Assembly (NCBI GenBank): GCA_017502875.1
Contig: JAFVUF010000024.1
Span: 1-64,000, forward strand
Source of the DNA: Clostridia bacterium
Lineage (GTDB): Bacteria; Bacillota; Clostridia; Oscillospirales; CAG-272
Reading direction: 5' to 3'
DNA length: 64,000 nucleotides
Each line of letters opens with the position of its first letter. The stretch's first letter is position 1. Position numbers and translations under genes: made by a program. Shown piece by piece: positions 35,994 through 44,427 of this stretch. The notes beneath the pieces are model-generated. The model worked only from the letters and a program-made list of their open reading frames with translations, was not told the DNA's origin and searched no databases.

Positions 35994-37298
35994 ATGGCAG
36001 AATTTGTAATGGATAACTGCTCGGTAAATGAAAACGGGCATTTAACGGTAGCGGGTGTTGACACAGTAGAGCTTGCAAGGCGCTACGGCACTCCCCTTAT
36101 GGTTTTGGACGAGAATAAAATAAGAAGCATAGCGCGTGTCTATAAAGAGGCTATGCGTAAATATTTCGGAGAAGGCTCAATGCCTTTATTTGCGTCCAAG
36201 GCGCTTTCCTTCACGGGTATATACAGAATAATGGCTGAGGAGGGAATAGGCAGCGACGCGGTTTCCTCAGGTGAGATTTATACCGCAAAAAATGCGGGCT
36301 TTGATATTAGCAAAATGGTCTTTCACGGAAACAATAAGACCGACGCCGATATTGAGTACGCGATATCGCTCGGTATAGGCAGATTTGTTGTTGACGGAGA
36401 CGAGGAGCTTGAGGCGGTAAACGAAATAGCGGGGCGCCACGGTATAAAGCAAAGGATAGAGCTGAGAATAACGCCGGGAATTGACCCTCATACTCATAAG
36501 GCTATATCCACCGGCAGAGTTGATTCAAAATTTGGCAACGCTATCGCGACGGGGCAGGCGGAGAAGATAACCGTAAAAGCCCTCTCACTCCCCAATATTG
36601 AGCTTATGGGCTTTCATTGCCATATCGGAAGCCAGATTTTTGAGGTAGAGCCATTTGTTCAGGCGGCGGAGATAATGATGAAATATATCGCCGATATTAA
36701 GAAAAAGACAGGATTTACGGCAAAGGAGCTGAATTTAGGCGGCGGCTTTGGCGTAAGATACGTAAAGGAGCACCCTTACTTTGATTACGGTCAGGCTATA
36801 AAGACGCTTGCCGATAAAATGAAGCGGATAGCGAGCATAAGTGGCATAGCTATGCCAATCGTATTTATGGAGCCTGGACGCTCTATGGTAGCCTCTGCCG
36901 GACTTACGCTCTACACGGTAGGCTCGGTAAAGCGCATACCCGATATGAAGAATTACGTATCGGTTGACGGCGGAATGACAGATAATCCGAGGTACGCTCT
37001 TTATCAGTCGCAGTACGAGATGGTTATTGCCAACAAGGCTGATAAAAAGGCTGATTTTGCCTGCTCTGTTGCGGGCAGGTGCTGTGAAAGCGGAGACCTT
37101 CTTGCCGAAAACATTATGCTTCAAGGCGCGGAGAAGGGAGACGTGCTCGCGGTGTTGGTTACGGGCGCGTATAACTACGCGATGGCGTCCAATTACAACA
37201 GAATTCCAAGACCGGAGCTTGTTATGATAAGGGACGGCGAGCCTTACGTCGCAATAAAGCGCGAAAGCTTTGAGGACCTTATAAGAAACGAAATATAA
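35994..37298 (+). CDS. lysA: Diaminopimelate decarboxylase
   Basis: A PLP enzyme that decarboxylates meso-diaminopimelate to L-lysine, the last step of lysine synthesis. Fold type III motifs are visible: FASKALS (PLP Lys, about 53), FHCHIGSQIF (about 205), FMEPGRSMVA (about 287) and CESGDLL (about 361). The ATG at 35994 with GGTG 6 bases upstream is preferred to a TTG at 35982. The stop overlaps the next gene by one base (TAATG). It controls diaminopimelate/lysine balance, which fits its nearness to cell-wall genes. Confidence 0.95.
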   Translation: MAEFVMDNCSVNENGHLTVAGVDTVELARRYGTPLMVLDENKIRSIARVYKEAMRKYFGEGSMPLFASKALSFTGIYRIMAEEGIGSDAVSSGEIYTAKNAGFDISKMVFHGNNKTDADIEYAISLGIGRFVVDGDEELEAVNEIAGRHGIKQRIELRITPGIDPHTHKAISTGRVDSKFGNAIATGQAEKITVKALSLPNIELMGFHCHIGSQIFEVEPFVQAAEIMMKYIADIKKKTGFTAKELNLGGGFGVRYVKEHPYFDYGQAIKTLADKMKRIASISGIAMPIVFMEPGRSMVASAGLTLYTVGSVKRIPDMKNYVSVDGGMTDNPRYALYQSQYEMVIANKADKKADFACSVAGRCCESGDLLAENIMLQGAEKGDVLAVLVTGAYNYAMASNYNRIPRPELVMIRDGEPYVAIKRESFEDLIRNEI

Positions 37299-38023
37299 TG
37301 TTATTTCAAATATTTGAAAGCGGTCTTTCGCTTGGGCAGAATCTGATATTGCTGCTTATAATGCTTTGCGTCGTTTTAGGCAGTATAGCCCTGCACGAGC
37401 TTGCTCACGGATACGTTAGTTATATTCAGGGAGATCCAACCGCAAAACGAGCGGGGCGCCTTTCGCTTAATCCGTTTAAGCATCTTGACCCTGTCGGAAC
37501 GGTCTGTATGATATTTTGCGGCTTTGGGTGGGCGAAGGCAGTTCCCGTAAACCCAAGATACTACAAAAACGCAAAACGGGGAATGGCGCTAACCGCCTTG
37601 GCGGGACCGCTGACGAATCTCTATATAGGCATTAGCGCTGTAGCCCGTCTTACTGTGTTAGTTTGGCTGTGGGAAAGCGGCGCTTACGCAAATTTCCCGT
37701 TGCTTAGGAATCTGACGCAGTACGGCTACGATATTATAACCGTAGCGGCATATATAATCTTGTACTACAACCTGCTTTTTGCCGTGTTTAATATGCTACC
37801 CATACCGCCGCTTGACGGTTCAAGGCTGTTGTTCGCTTTTTTGCCAGACAGGTACTATTTCGGCGTTATGCGGTACGAGAAGCTTATAATGCTTATAATG
37901 TTCTTTTTGCTGTGGACAGGCTTTTTTACGGGAGTTTTTGAGTTTCTTGTAAACCTTATTATTAATGCGGTTGGAAACGTTGTTATTTTGCTTATAGAAG
38001 GCATTATAAAATTATTTACGTAA
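37298..38023 (+). CDS. Site-2 protease family protein (M50, YwhC-like)
   Basis: An intramembrane zinc metalloprotease of the short YwhC-type M50 branch, 241 aa. The zinc ligands are HELAHG (about 29-34) in the first helix and PPLDGSRLL (Asp about 172) in a later one. Five or six membrane segments and no PDZ domain are present. Translation starts in the lysA stop (TAATG), so the two are coupled. The substrate is unknown. It is not the SpoIVFB type that processes pro-sigma-K, judging from the short length, the lack of the C-terminal CBS-like region and its place in the lon cluster. Confidence 0.9.
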   Translation: MLFQIFESGLSLGQNLILLLIMLCVVLGSIALHELAHGYVSYIQGDPTAKRAGRLSLNPFKHLDPVGTVCMIFCGFGWAKAVPVNPRYYKNAKRGMALTALAGPLTNLYIGISAVARLTVLVWLWESGAYANFPLLRNLTQYGYDIITVAAYIILYYNLLFAVFNMLPIPPLDGSRLLFAFLPDRYYFGVMRYEKLIMLIMFFLLWTGFFTGVFEFLVNLIINAVGNVVILLIEGIIKLFT

Positions 38024-38049
38024 AGCGATTTTAGTTAAGGAGCTTTCTG

Positions 38050-38823
38050 ATGGAGAAGCTTAGTTTTAATATAGAAACCTATGAGGGACCGCTTGATCTT
38101 CTTCTTTCTCTGATAAAGAAGAACGAGATGAGCATCTTCGATATTCAAATACATATAATATTCCGTCAGTATATGGAATATCTGGAGCTTATGGAAAAGC
38201 TCGATATAGATATTGCGGGAGATTTTATAACGATGGCGGCTGAGCTTATGCTCATTAAGAGCCAGATGCTCCTTCCGAGAAACGCCGAGGAGGAGACACC
38301 TCTTAAAAAGCTTCAGATGGCGGTCATGGAATACGCAAAGGCAAAGCACGCGGCGGAGTATTTAAGAGAGCAGTGGTCGGAGAATCTCGGCTCGGTAACA
38401 AGAGAGCCGCAGGAGCCTGAAAGAGGACTGCCTCTGCACTATGAGCTTAACGTGCTTGAAAAAGCGTTTAAGCGAATGCTCGCGAGAAGCAGTATGATGA
38501 AGGAGATGCAGAGACGTCCTGAGCAGACGCTTGAAAATCTCTTAAAGCACAAGGTAACGCCTATTCCCGTTAAGGTCATTGCGGTAATGAGGTATCTGTA
38601 TAAGCACGGCGAGACTGATTTTGAGACCATTTTAATGAATAACGAAACGAGGTCTGACCTCATAGCTACGTTTGCGGCGGTGCTTGAGCTGGTTAAATTC
38701 CAGAGAGTCTTTATAACGGGCGATGAGGACAACCCTATGCTGAGTCTTAATATGTCGCACGAGCTTAAAAAGGAAGAAAGCAAGGATAGCGGCGAGGAAA
38801 CGCCGAAGGAGGAGGTCTATTGA
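38050..38823 (+). CDS. scpA: Segregation and condensation protein A
   Basis: The kleisin subunit of the bacterial SMC condensin, bridging SMC heads. The 257-residue protein starts LSFNIETYEGPLDLLLSLIKKNEMSIFDI, the ScpA signature, and ends in a winged-helix (about 175-240) followed by an acidic tail. AAGGAG precedes the ATG by 7 bases. Its stop overlaps the scpB start by one base, as commonly found for this pair. Confidence 0.97.
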   Translation: MEKLSFNIETYEGPLDLLLSLIKKNEMSIFDIQIHIIFRQYMEYLELMEKLDIDIAGDFITMAAELMLIKSQMLLPRNAEEETPLKKLQMAVMEYAKAKHAAEYLREQWSENLGSVTREPQEPERGLPLHYELNVLEKAFKRMLARSSMMKEMQRRPEQTLENLLKHKVTPIPVKVIAVMRYLYKHGETDFETILMNNETRSDLIATFAAVLELVKFQRVFITGDEDNPMLSLNMSHELKKEESKDSGEETPKEEVY

Positions 38824-39563
38824 TGGACGTAAAAGAGGAATACGAGCAGACCGAGCTTGACGTTAATATAGAGAAATCAACAGAGGTTGATTTAAGCTGC
38901 GAGTCCGTTACGGAAGCTAATACGGCTGAGGCTGCTTCAGGCGAAGGCGCAAAGGCGGTAGGCAGGGCGGCGCTCAAGAATAAGAAAAAGCAGGAGGGCG
39001 AAGCCGAAGGGCAGGAGCAGCCTGTTGAAAAAATGTCGCAGGAAAAGGCTATGCGTGTGCTTGAAGCGATAATGTTTGCCAACGGCGACGAGGTTTATTA
39101 CGAGCAATTTGCTAAAATAATCGGTTATTCCGTTAAAGAAGCGATAAAAATAGTAGATGCGTACGCTCAGCTTTATGATACTGAGGCATTTCCGAGAGGA
39201 ATCAGACTTGTAAAATATGAAAAGTGCTGTCAGCTCACCACATGTCCTGAGCTTGGAGAGTATGTTACGCAAATGATAGGAATAAGGGGCGAGCCTCAAT
39301 TAAGCCCGGCGGCAATGGAAACTCTCGCTATCGTGGCTTATAACCAGCCTGTAACGAGGGCGTATATCGAGCAGGTAAGACGTGTTGACAGCACAAGACC
39401 TATAACCGTTCTCCTTGACAGAGAGCTTATTGAGGAAAAGGGAAGGCTTGACGTTATAGGAAGACCGAGGCTTTTCGGAACTACGCAGAATTTCCTTCGT
39501 ACCTTCGGAATCTCATCTCTTGCCGAGCTTCCGTCGCTTGACCTTTTCTCAGTGGAGAGCTGA
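38823..39563 (+). CDS. scpB: Segregation and condensation protein B
   Basis: Winged-helix partner of ScpA and SMC in chromosome condensation. The first 70 or so residues are a non-conserved acidic/Lys-rich extension. The ScpB fold begins at about 78 (KAMRVLEAIMFANGDEVYYE) and includes LSPAAMETLAIVAYNQPVTRAYIEQVRRVDS (about 160-190). The ATG at 38823 overlaps the scpA TGA (TGATG); a TTG 3 bases earlier is in frame but less likely. Confidence 0.96.
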   Translation: MDVKEEYEQTELDVNIEKSTEVDLSCESVTEANTAEAASGEGAKAVGRAALKNKKKQEGEAEGQEQPVEKMSQEKAMRVLEAIMFANGDEVYYEQFAKIIGYSVKEAIKIVDAYAQLYDTEAFPRGIRLVKYEKCCQLTTCPELGEYVTQMIGIRGEPQLSPAAMETLAIVAYNQPVTRAYIEQVRRVDSTRPITVLLDRELIEEKGRLDVIGRPRLFGTTQNFLRTFGISSLAELPSLDLFSVES

Positions 39564-39604
39564 GGTCGGTTTATAAAAATTACTGAAAGGACGGTCGGAA
39601 ACGA

Positions 39605-40270
39605 ATGGGATTAATTGTGCTTGTAATTATAGCTATTCTCATAGCGTTAATACTGTTAATGCGTTTTCGGCTGCTGCTTTCATACAGCGATGAAGCGCTG
39701 AAGGTCTACGTAAAGGTTCTGTTTTTGAGATTTGAGATAGTCGGAAGCAAAAGGGAAAAGCTGAAAAAATCCGATTTCAGAATACGAAAATTCAGAAGGC
39801 GGCGCGATAAGGTACTGAAAAAATACAGGATAAAGAGCGCGCCCAAAAAGGATATTTTAAAAACCGCGAATAAGAAAAAAACGTCCCCGATAGCCTTGAT
39901 AAAGGATTTGAAGGATATAATCATCGAGACGCTACGGCTTTCGGGACGGCACGTGAAAATTGATAAATTTAAATTAAAGGTAAACGTAGGCGGAAGGGAC
40001 GCGGCAAACGTCGCGATAAATTACGGGTACGTAATACAGGCTACACAGTATCTCGTTACTTTTTTGGAACATATCACAAATCTTGATAAGACCAAGCGAA
40101 AGAGCGCCGAGGTAAAAGCCGATTTTAAAGATGAAAAATGGAGCGCAAATGTCGATATAGTATTATCTTTAAGAGTTATTCACGCGCTGAAAATAGCGGT
40201 AAAAGCCTTTATGGGCTACTTAAAATACAAGAGAAAAAAGAAGCCGCAAGCGGCGGACAACGGTAAATAA
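39605..40270 (+). CDS. DUF2953 domain protein
   Basis: A 221-residue membrane-anchored protein of the DUF2953 family, which sits beside ytfJ in many Firmicutes. A single N-terminal helix (about 2-20) is followed by a basic region (about 50-100, rich in Lys and Arg) and a soluble C-terminal domain with FKLKVNVGGRDAANVAINYGY (about 121-141). The pairing with the downstream spore gene suggests a sporulation-linked role, but no function is established. Confidence 0.85.
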   Translation: MGLIVLVIIAILIALILLMRFRLLLSYSDEALKVYVKVLFLRFEIVGSKREKLKKSDFRIRKFRRRRDKVLKKYRIKSAPKKDILKTANKKKTSPIALIKDLKDIIIETLRLSGRHVKIDKFKLKVNVGGRDAANVAINYGYVIQATQYLVTFLEHITNLDKTKRKSAEVKADFKDEKWSANVDIVLSLRVIHALKIAVKAFMGYLKYKRKKKPQAADNGK

Positions 40271-40302
40271 AAAATCTTTTAATGCAGAAAGGAATTTTAA
40301 GC

Positions 40303-40755
40303 ATGGAGGATAACAGAATAAATCAGATAATTAGCACCTCGCTTGAAAAAATCAAGGAGCTTTCCGAGACGGGTACGGTTATTGGCGAGCAGATAAAGAC
40401 CGATAACGGCACTGTGATAGTTCCGATTTCCAAGGTCTCGCTTGGGTTTGTTTCGGGCGGTATTGATTTTGCCTGCGCAAAGAAGAAGGAGTCTGACGGC
40501 AAGACCAACGATTCCTTTGGCGGAGGCGGAGGAACGGGACTTTCCGTAACCCCCGTAGGTTTTCTTGTAATCAAGCCCGACGGAGAGGTTAAAATCCTTA
40601 ACGTTACCGCGCCGGAGGTCGTTTACAACAACAGTACGGTAGCGGCAGTCGGAAACCTTATAGAGAAATCCCCCGACATCATCAGAAAGCTAAAAGACGT
40701 TTTCTCCAAGGATAAAACCCCTGCGGAAGCTGCGTTTGAGGAGTCGGACGAGTAA
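40303..40755 (+). CDS. ytfJ: Sporulation protein YtfJ / germination protein GerW
   Basis: A 150-residue spore protein made in the forespore and needed for normal germination in Bacillus. The conserved features are GTVIGEQIKTDNGTVIVPISKVSLGF (about 25-50), a glycine-rich loop FGGGGGTGLSVTPVGFLVI (about 75-93) and NNSTVAAVGNLIEKSPDII. The ATG at 40303 has AAAGGA 9 bases upstream; the frame upstream to 40282 has no ribosome binding site. Together with DUF2953 it forms a conserved pair. Confidence 0.93.
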   Translation: MEDNRINQIISTSLEKIKELSETGTVIGEQIKTDNGTVIVPISKVSLGFVSGGIDFACAKKKESDGKTNDSFGGGGGTGLSVTPVGFLVIKPDGEVKILNVTAPEVVYNNSTVAAVGNLIEKSPDIIRKLKDVFSKDKTPAEAAFEESDE

Positions 40756-40809
40756 TATTTTCCTGTGCTCTGCCATAAGTTTATAAAAACTTAAACTAAG
40801 GCGGACACT

Positions 40810-42054
40810 ATGAAATTTATAAAAGCTTTTGCGGTAACGGTACTGTTTTCGCTTGTCTGTATGTATTTTTCCGAGGCGGCTTATAAAAACGAGTCGGACG
40901 GAGAGCAGGGCGTAACGGAGCTGCCAATAACGGAGAACGTTTCAAAACAGGAAAAAAATTATAAAGGCTTTGCTTTAGGTAAGCCGATACTGAATGATAT
41001 ATCGGTCTCAGCGAAAAGTGCGCTTGTTTGCTCGGCAGACGGACTGCTCATATACGAAAAGAACGCGGATATCCCGCTACCTATGGCGAGTATAACCAAG
41101 GTGATGACGGTTATCTTAGCGCTTGAAGGTATAGAGGATTTAAGCGAAATAATTACCGTTCCCGATGCCGCTGTCGGTATTGAGGGAAGCTCGGTATATC
41201 TTATGAGAGGCGAGCAGGTAAGCTATGAAATGCTTATATACAGCGCTATGCTTGAAAGCGCAAACGACGCGGTTACGGCTCTTGCGATAGCCGTTGCGGG
41301 CAGCGAGGAGGCGTTCGTTTCTAAAATGAACGAAAAGGCCGAGGAGCTTTCCATGTCAAGCACACACTTTTGCAATCCTCACGGCCTGAGCGCAAGCGAG
41401 CATTTTACAACCGCCAGAGACTACGTTAAGCTTATGTCGTACGCCATTGAAAACGAAACGTTTTGCAAAGTAATATCCACAAAAAAGATTACGTTTCAAA
41501 AGCTTGACAAAAGCATGACAAGGGTGCTTTCAAACCACAACAGACTGCTTAATACCTACTCCGGTATGCTAGGCGGCAAGACAGGCTTTACAAAGGCGAG
41601 TGGCAGAACACTTGTTACCGCCGCCAAAAGAAACGGAACAACTCTTATCTGTATAACGCTTGACGCTCCGAATGATTGGAGCGACCATACCGAAATGCTC
41701 GACCGTGGCTTTGACGCGGTAAAGACAGTAACCTTCAAAGCGAGCGAGATAAAAGGTAATGTTCAGGTCGGAGCAGGCGAGCAGGACAGTGTTGAGGTAA
41801 AAGCTAAGTCTGACGTTTCGTTTACAGTCAGAAACGGTGATAACGTTAATTTAGAATATGAGCTTCCGCACCTTGCGTTTGCGCCGATTACACATGGACA
41901 AAGGCTTGGAAAAGCCGTATTTTACAAAAACGGAGAAAAAATTGCCGAGGCGCCGCTTTATGCGGATAGTGCGGTGAGAGTTCCGCCGGAAGCGGAAGAA
42001 AAAGGCGGATTTTTTGAAAAAATAAAGGATTTATTAAGGATAAAGACCGAATGA
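40810..42054 (+). CDS. dacF: D-alanyl-D-alanine carboxypeptidase (PBP5/DacF type)
   Basis: A secreted penicillin-binding protein that trims the terminal D-Ala of peptidoglycan stem peptides. It has a signal peptide (about 1-25) and the three serine-peptidase motifs MASITKVM (SxxK, about 96), LESANDAV (SxN, about 153) and GGKTGFTKASG (KTG, about 257). A C-terminal beta domain and a short basic helix (KIKDLLRIKTE) complete the 414 residues; the latter could anchor it to the membrane. It follows ytfJ and overlaps rluB by 4 bases (ATGA). In Bacillus, DacF acts in spore cortex formation, which would fit here. Confidence 0.93.
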   Translation: MKFIKAFAVTVLFSLVCMYFSEAAYKNESDGEQGVTELPITENVSKQEKNYKGFALGKPILNDISVSAKSALVCSADGLLIYEKNADIPLPMASITKVMTVILALEGIEDLSEIITVPDAAVGIEGSSVYLMRGEQVSYEMLIYSAMLESANDAVTALAIAVAGSEEAFVSKMNEKAEELSMSSTHFCNPHGLSASEHFTTARDYVKLMSYAIENETFCKVISTKKITFQKLDKSMTRVLSNHNRLLNTYSGMLGGKTGFTKASGRTLVTAAKRNGTTLICITLDAPNDWSDHTEMLDRGFDAVKTVTFKASEIKGNVQVGAGEQDSVEVKAKSDVSFTVRNGDNVNLEYELPHLAFAPITHGQRLGKAVFYKNGEKIAEAPLYADSAVRVPPEAEEKGGFFEKIKDLLRIKTE

Positions 42055-42779
42055 TTGACGTAAGAATACACAAATATATCGCTGATTGCGGTATAATGTC
42101 AAGGCGAGCCGCCGAGGAAGCGGTGAAGCGCGGAGAAATAAAGGTCAACGGAGAGGTAGCCGAGCTTGGTATGAAGATTGATACCGAAAGCGACGTTATC
42201 GAATATAAAGGCAAGACGGTAAAGCCTTTAAAGAGACGTAACGAATATATAATTCTTAATAAACCCGTAGGCTACGTTACTACGCTTAGCGACGAAAAGG
42301 GCAGACCTTGTATTAAGGATTTGATATCCGATATCGACGTAAGAGTTTACCCGGTTGGCAGACTTGACTATGACAGCGAGGGGCTTCTTTTGCTCACAAA
42401 CGACGGAGAGCTTACTGCGCGTCTTACGCACCCCCGTCATGGAATTGCGAAATATTATAACGTAACCGTCAAGGGTCAGGTTACTATGCAGCAAAGAAAG
42501 CTCCTTTCAAGCGAAATGGTAATCGACGGATATAAAATAATGCCGGTAAAAAACGAGATAGTATCTATGCGAGAGGATAAAACCGTTCTCGGTATGGAGC
42601 TGTATGAGGGCAGGAACCGACAGATAAGAAAAATGTGCGAAAAGGCAGGGCTTGAGGTAACAAAGCTCCGCAGAATAGCGATAGGTCAGATAGAGCTTGG
42701 CAATTTAAAGCCGGGCTGTTGGAAAAGACTTACGGGCGCGCAGATAGAATATCTGAAAACCGCCTGTAAAATGAAATAA
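42051..42779 (+). CDS. rluB: 23S rRNA pseudouridine synthase RluB-like
   Basis: Modifies a uridine in helix 93 or nearby of 23S rRNA. The 242-residue protein has an S4 domain at the N-terminus (RIHKYIADCGIMSRRAAEEAV), then PVGRLDYDSEGLLLLTNDGEL (catalytic Asp about 104) and the RluB/RsuA-family motif LYEGRNRQIRKMCE (about 184). It overlaps dacF by 4 bases and is part of the conserved scpAB-ytfJ-dacF-rluB run. Confidence 0.95.
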   Translation: MIDVRIHKYIADCGIMSRRAAEEAVKRGEIKVNGEVAELGMKIDTESDVIEYKGKTVKPLKRRNEYIILNKPVGYVTTLSDEKGRPCIKDLISDIDVRVYPVGRLDYDSEGLLLLTNDGELTARLTHPRHGIAKYYNVTVKGQVTMQQRKLLSSEMVIDGYKIMPVKNEIVSMREDKTVLGMELYEGRNRQIRKMCEKAGLEVTKLRRIAIGQIELGNLKPGCWKRLTGAQIEYLKTACKMK

Positions 42780-42790
42780 AGGAAAAAATT

Positions 42791-43165
42791 ATGCTTAAAG
42801 TAATACCGATGAAGGCGGCGCAGGAGCATGAAAGAGTGTGCCTAAAATGCGGTCTTGAATACGATAAAAATCAGTTCGCGTATGCCGTGTATGAGGATGA
42901 CGAGGTCATGGGGGCTTCTCAGTTTTATATAGAGAACGGAATAGGATATCTGAGCGACCTGAGAGTTGCGGAGAACAGCTATCCGCTTGCGATGCTGCTT
43001 GGTCGCAGTGTGCTTAATTTCCTTGATTTGCACGGAGTAAGCGAAGTTTATTTTGAAAAAAAGGGCGACTTTTACGATAAAGCCGCTAAAATGATAGGAT
43101 TTAAAGATAAAGACGGTGAGCATTACGCGTATCTGCCGGGAATGTTTACCGCCGAGCATCATTAA
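42791..43165 (+). CDS. Small GNAT-fold acetyltransferase-like protein
   Basis: A 124-residue protein with the overall pattern of a GNAT N-acetyltransferase. There is an early strand ([29 protein letters not shown]) and a helix following a loop where acetyl-CoA normally binds, then [22 protein letters not shown] near the C-terminus. The canonical RxxGxG/A pyrophosphate loop is degenerate ([13 protein letters not shown]), so catalytic activity is uncertain. AAAGGA precedes the ATG. It is co-transcribed with rluB and galE. Confidence 0.72.
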   Translation: MLKVIPMKAAQEHERVCLKCGLEYDKNQFAYAVYEDDEVMGASQFYIENGIGYLSDLRVAENSYPLAMLLGRSVLNFLDLHGVSEVYFEKKGDFYDKAAKMIGFKDKDGEHYAYLPGMFTAEHH

Positions 43166-43199
43166 AAAAACAACAGTTTTGAAAGGCAAGGATTTAACA

Positions 43200-44216
43200 A
43201 TGAAGATTTTACTGACAGGCGGAGCAGGATATATCGGCTCTCATACGGCAATCGAGCTTATGGCTCTCGGTCATGAGGTAGTTATCGTTGACAACCTCGT
43301 AAACGCAAGTGAGAAGGTTATTGAAAGAATTGAAGCAATAAGCGGAAAAAAGCCCGTCTTTTATAAGGCGGACTGCTGCGATAAGGCGGCAATGGAAAGT
43401 GTTTTCTCTGAAAATAAACTTGACGCCGTAATACATTTCGCGGGACTTAAAGCGGTAGGCGAGTCGGTAAGAATGCCCCTTGAGTATTATAGGAATAATA
43501 TCGACTCAACACTTGTTCTTCTTGAGGTAATGAAAAAGTACGGAGTTAAGAATATAATATTCAGCTCCAGTGCTACCGTTTACGGCGCTCCTGACGTTGT
43601 TCCGATAAAGGAAACCGCGGTTGTGGGAAGATGCACCAACCCTTACGGCTGGACCAAGTATATGAACGAGGTTATTCTGACCGACGCTACAAAGGCAGAC
43701 CCCGAGCTTTCTGTGGTTCTTCTGCGTTACTTTAATCCCGTTGGCGCCCATAAAAGCGGACTTATAGGTGAGTCTCCTAACGGCATACCTAATAACCTTA
43801 TGCCGTATATTTCTCAGGTGGCGGTCGGTAAGCTTAAACAGCTTTCTGTTTACGGAAACGACTATCCTACTCCCGACGGAACGGGTGTACGCGACTACAT
43901 TCACGTTGTTGACCTTGCAAAGGGACACGCCTGCGCTGTTGATTATGTTGTAAAGCACAAGGGCGCTGAGGTATTTAATCTCGGAACGGGAGTCGGTTAT
44001 AGCGTTCTTGATATGGTGAATGCGTTCGCAAAGGAAAGCGGAGTAGAAATTCCTTATAAAATAGTTGAGCGCCGTCCGGGCGACATTGCGGAGTGCTACG
44101 CCGATTCCACAAAGGCGAAGGAAATGCTCGGTTGGGTAGCTGAATATACCTTAGAGGATATGTGCGGCGACTCTTGGAGATGGCAAAAGGGTAATCCTAA
44201 CGGATATGAAGATTAA
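43200..44216 (+). CDS. galE: UDP-glucose 4-epimerase
   Basis: Interconverts UDP-glucose and UDP-galactose, with NAD held in a Rossmann fold. The 338-residue product begins [16 protein letters not shown] (GxxGxxG). It has SSSATVYG (catalytic Ser about 123) and [11 protein letters not shown] (catalytic Tyr/Lys), and ends in a typical [13 protein letters not shown] tail. The ATG at 43200 is preceded by AAAGGCAAGGA; the frame extends upstream but without support. The Leloir partners galT and galM are 10 kb away on the opposite strand, so galE is in a different transcription unit, the last gene of the lon run. Confidence 0.97.
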   Translation: MKILLTGGAGYIGSHTAIELMALGHEVVIVDNLVNASEKVIERIEAISGKKPVFYKADCCDKAAMESVFSENKLDAVIHFAGLKAVGESVRMPLEYYRNNIDSTLVLLEVMKKYGVKNIIFSSSATVYGAPDVVPIKETAVVGRCTNPYGWTKYMNEVILTDATKADPELSVVLLRYFNPVGAHKSGLIGESPNGIPNNLMPYISQVAVGKLKQLSVYGNDYPTPDGTGVRDYIHVVDLAKGHACAVDYVVKHKGAEVFNLGTGVGYSVLDMVNAFAKESGVEIPYKIVERRPGDIAECYADSTKAKEMLGWVAEYTLEDMCGDSWRWQKGNPNGYED

Positions 44217-44254
44217 AAAATAAATATACCAAAATCTCCCTGTTTAGCAACTTC

Positions 44255-44278
44255 ACTTTCGCCAAAGCGAAAACATCT
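44255..44278 (-). repeat. Hairpin repeat of the groEL-array family
   Basis: Read on the minus strand: GATGT, stem TTTCGC-TTTG-GCGAAA, then GTGAAGTTGC. The flanks GATGT and GTGA(A/T)GTT match those in the array at 14991-15088. It lies between the galE stop and its terminator, antisense to the gene, as does the groEL copy. Confidence 0.78.
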
Positions 44279-44295
44279 CTAAATATGCATTTGTA

Positions 44296-44338
44296 AAAAG
44301 AGAGGACGAGGAGTTTAAAACACTCTTCGTCCTTTTCC
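44296..44338 (+). terminator. Rho-independent terminator after galE
   Basis: AGGACGAGGAGT / ACTCTTCGTCCT imperfect stem with a T-rich tail (CCTTTTCC). It ends the lon-galE cluster. Confidence 0.78.
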
Positions 44339-44427
44339 TGTCGGTAGGTAATGCACTTTATTAGATTTCAAAAAACTGTCCTTAAGAGTACGTTCTCTAT
44401 TATGTACTGTTTTTAAAAGAACTAATA

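Noticed and set aside
37298..38023. M50 protease as SpoIVFB, the pro-sigma-K processing enzyme
   Set aside because: It is of the short YwhC-like type and sits in the lon cluster, without the C-terminal CBS-like region or a SpoIVFA neighbour; sharing the window with sigK is not sufficient.
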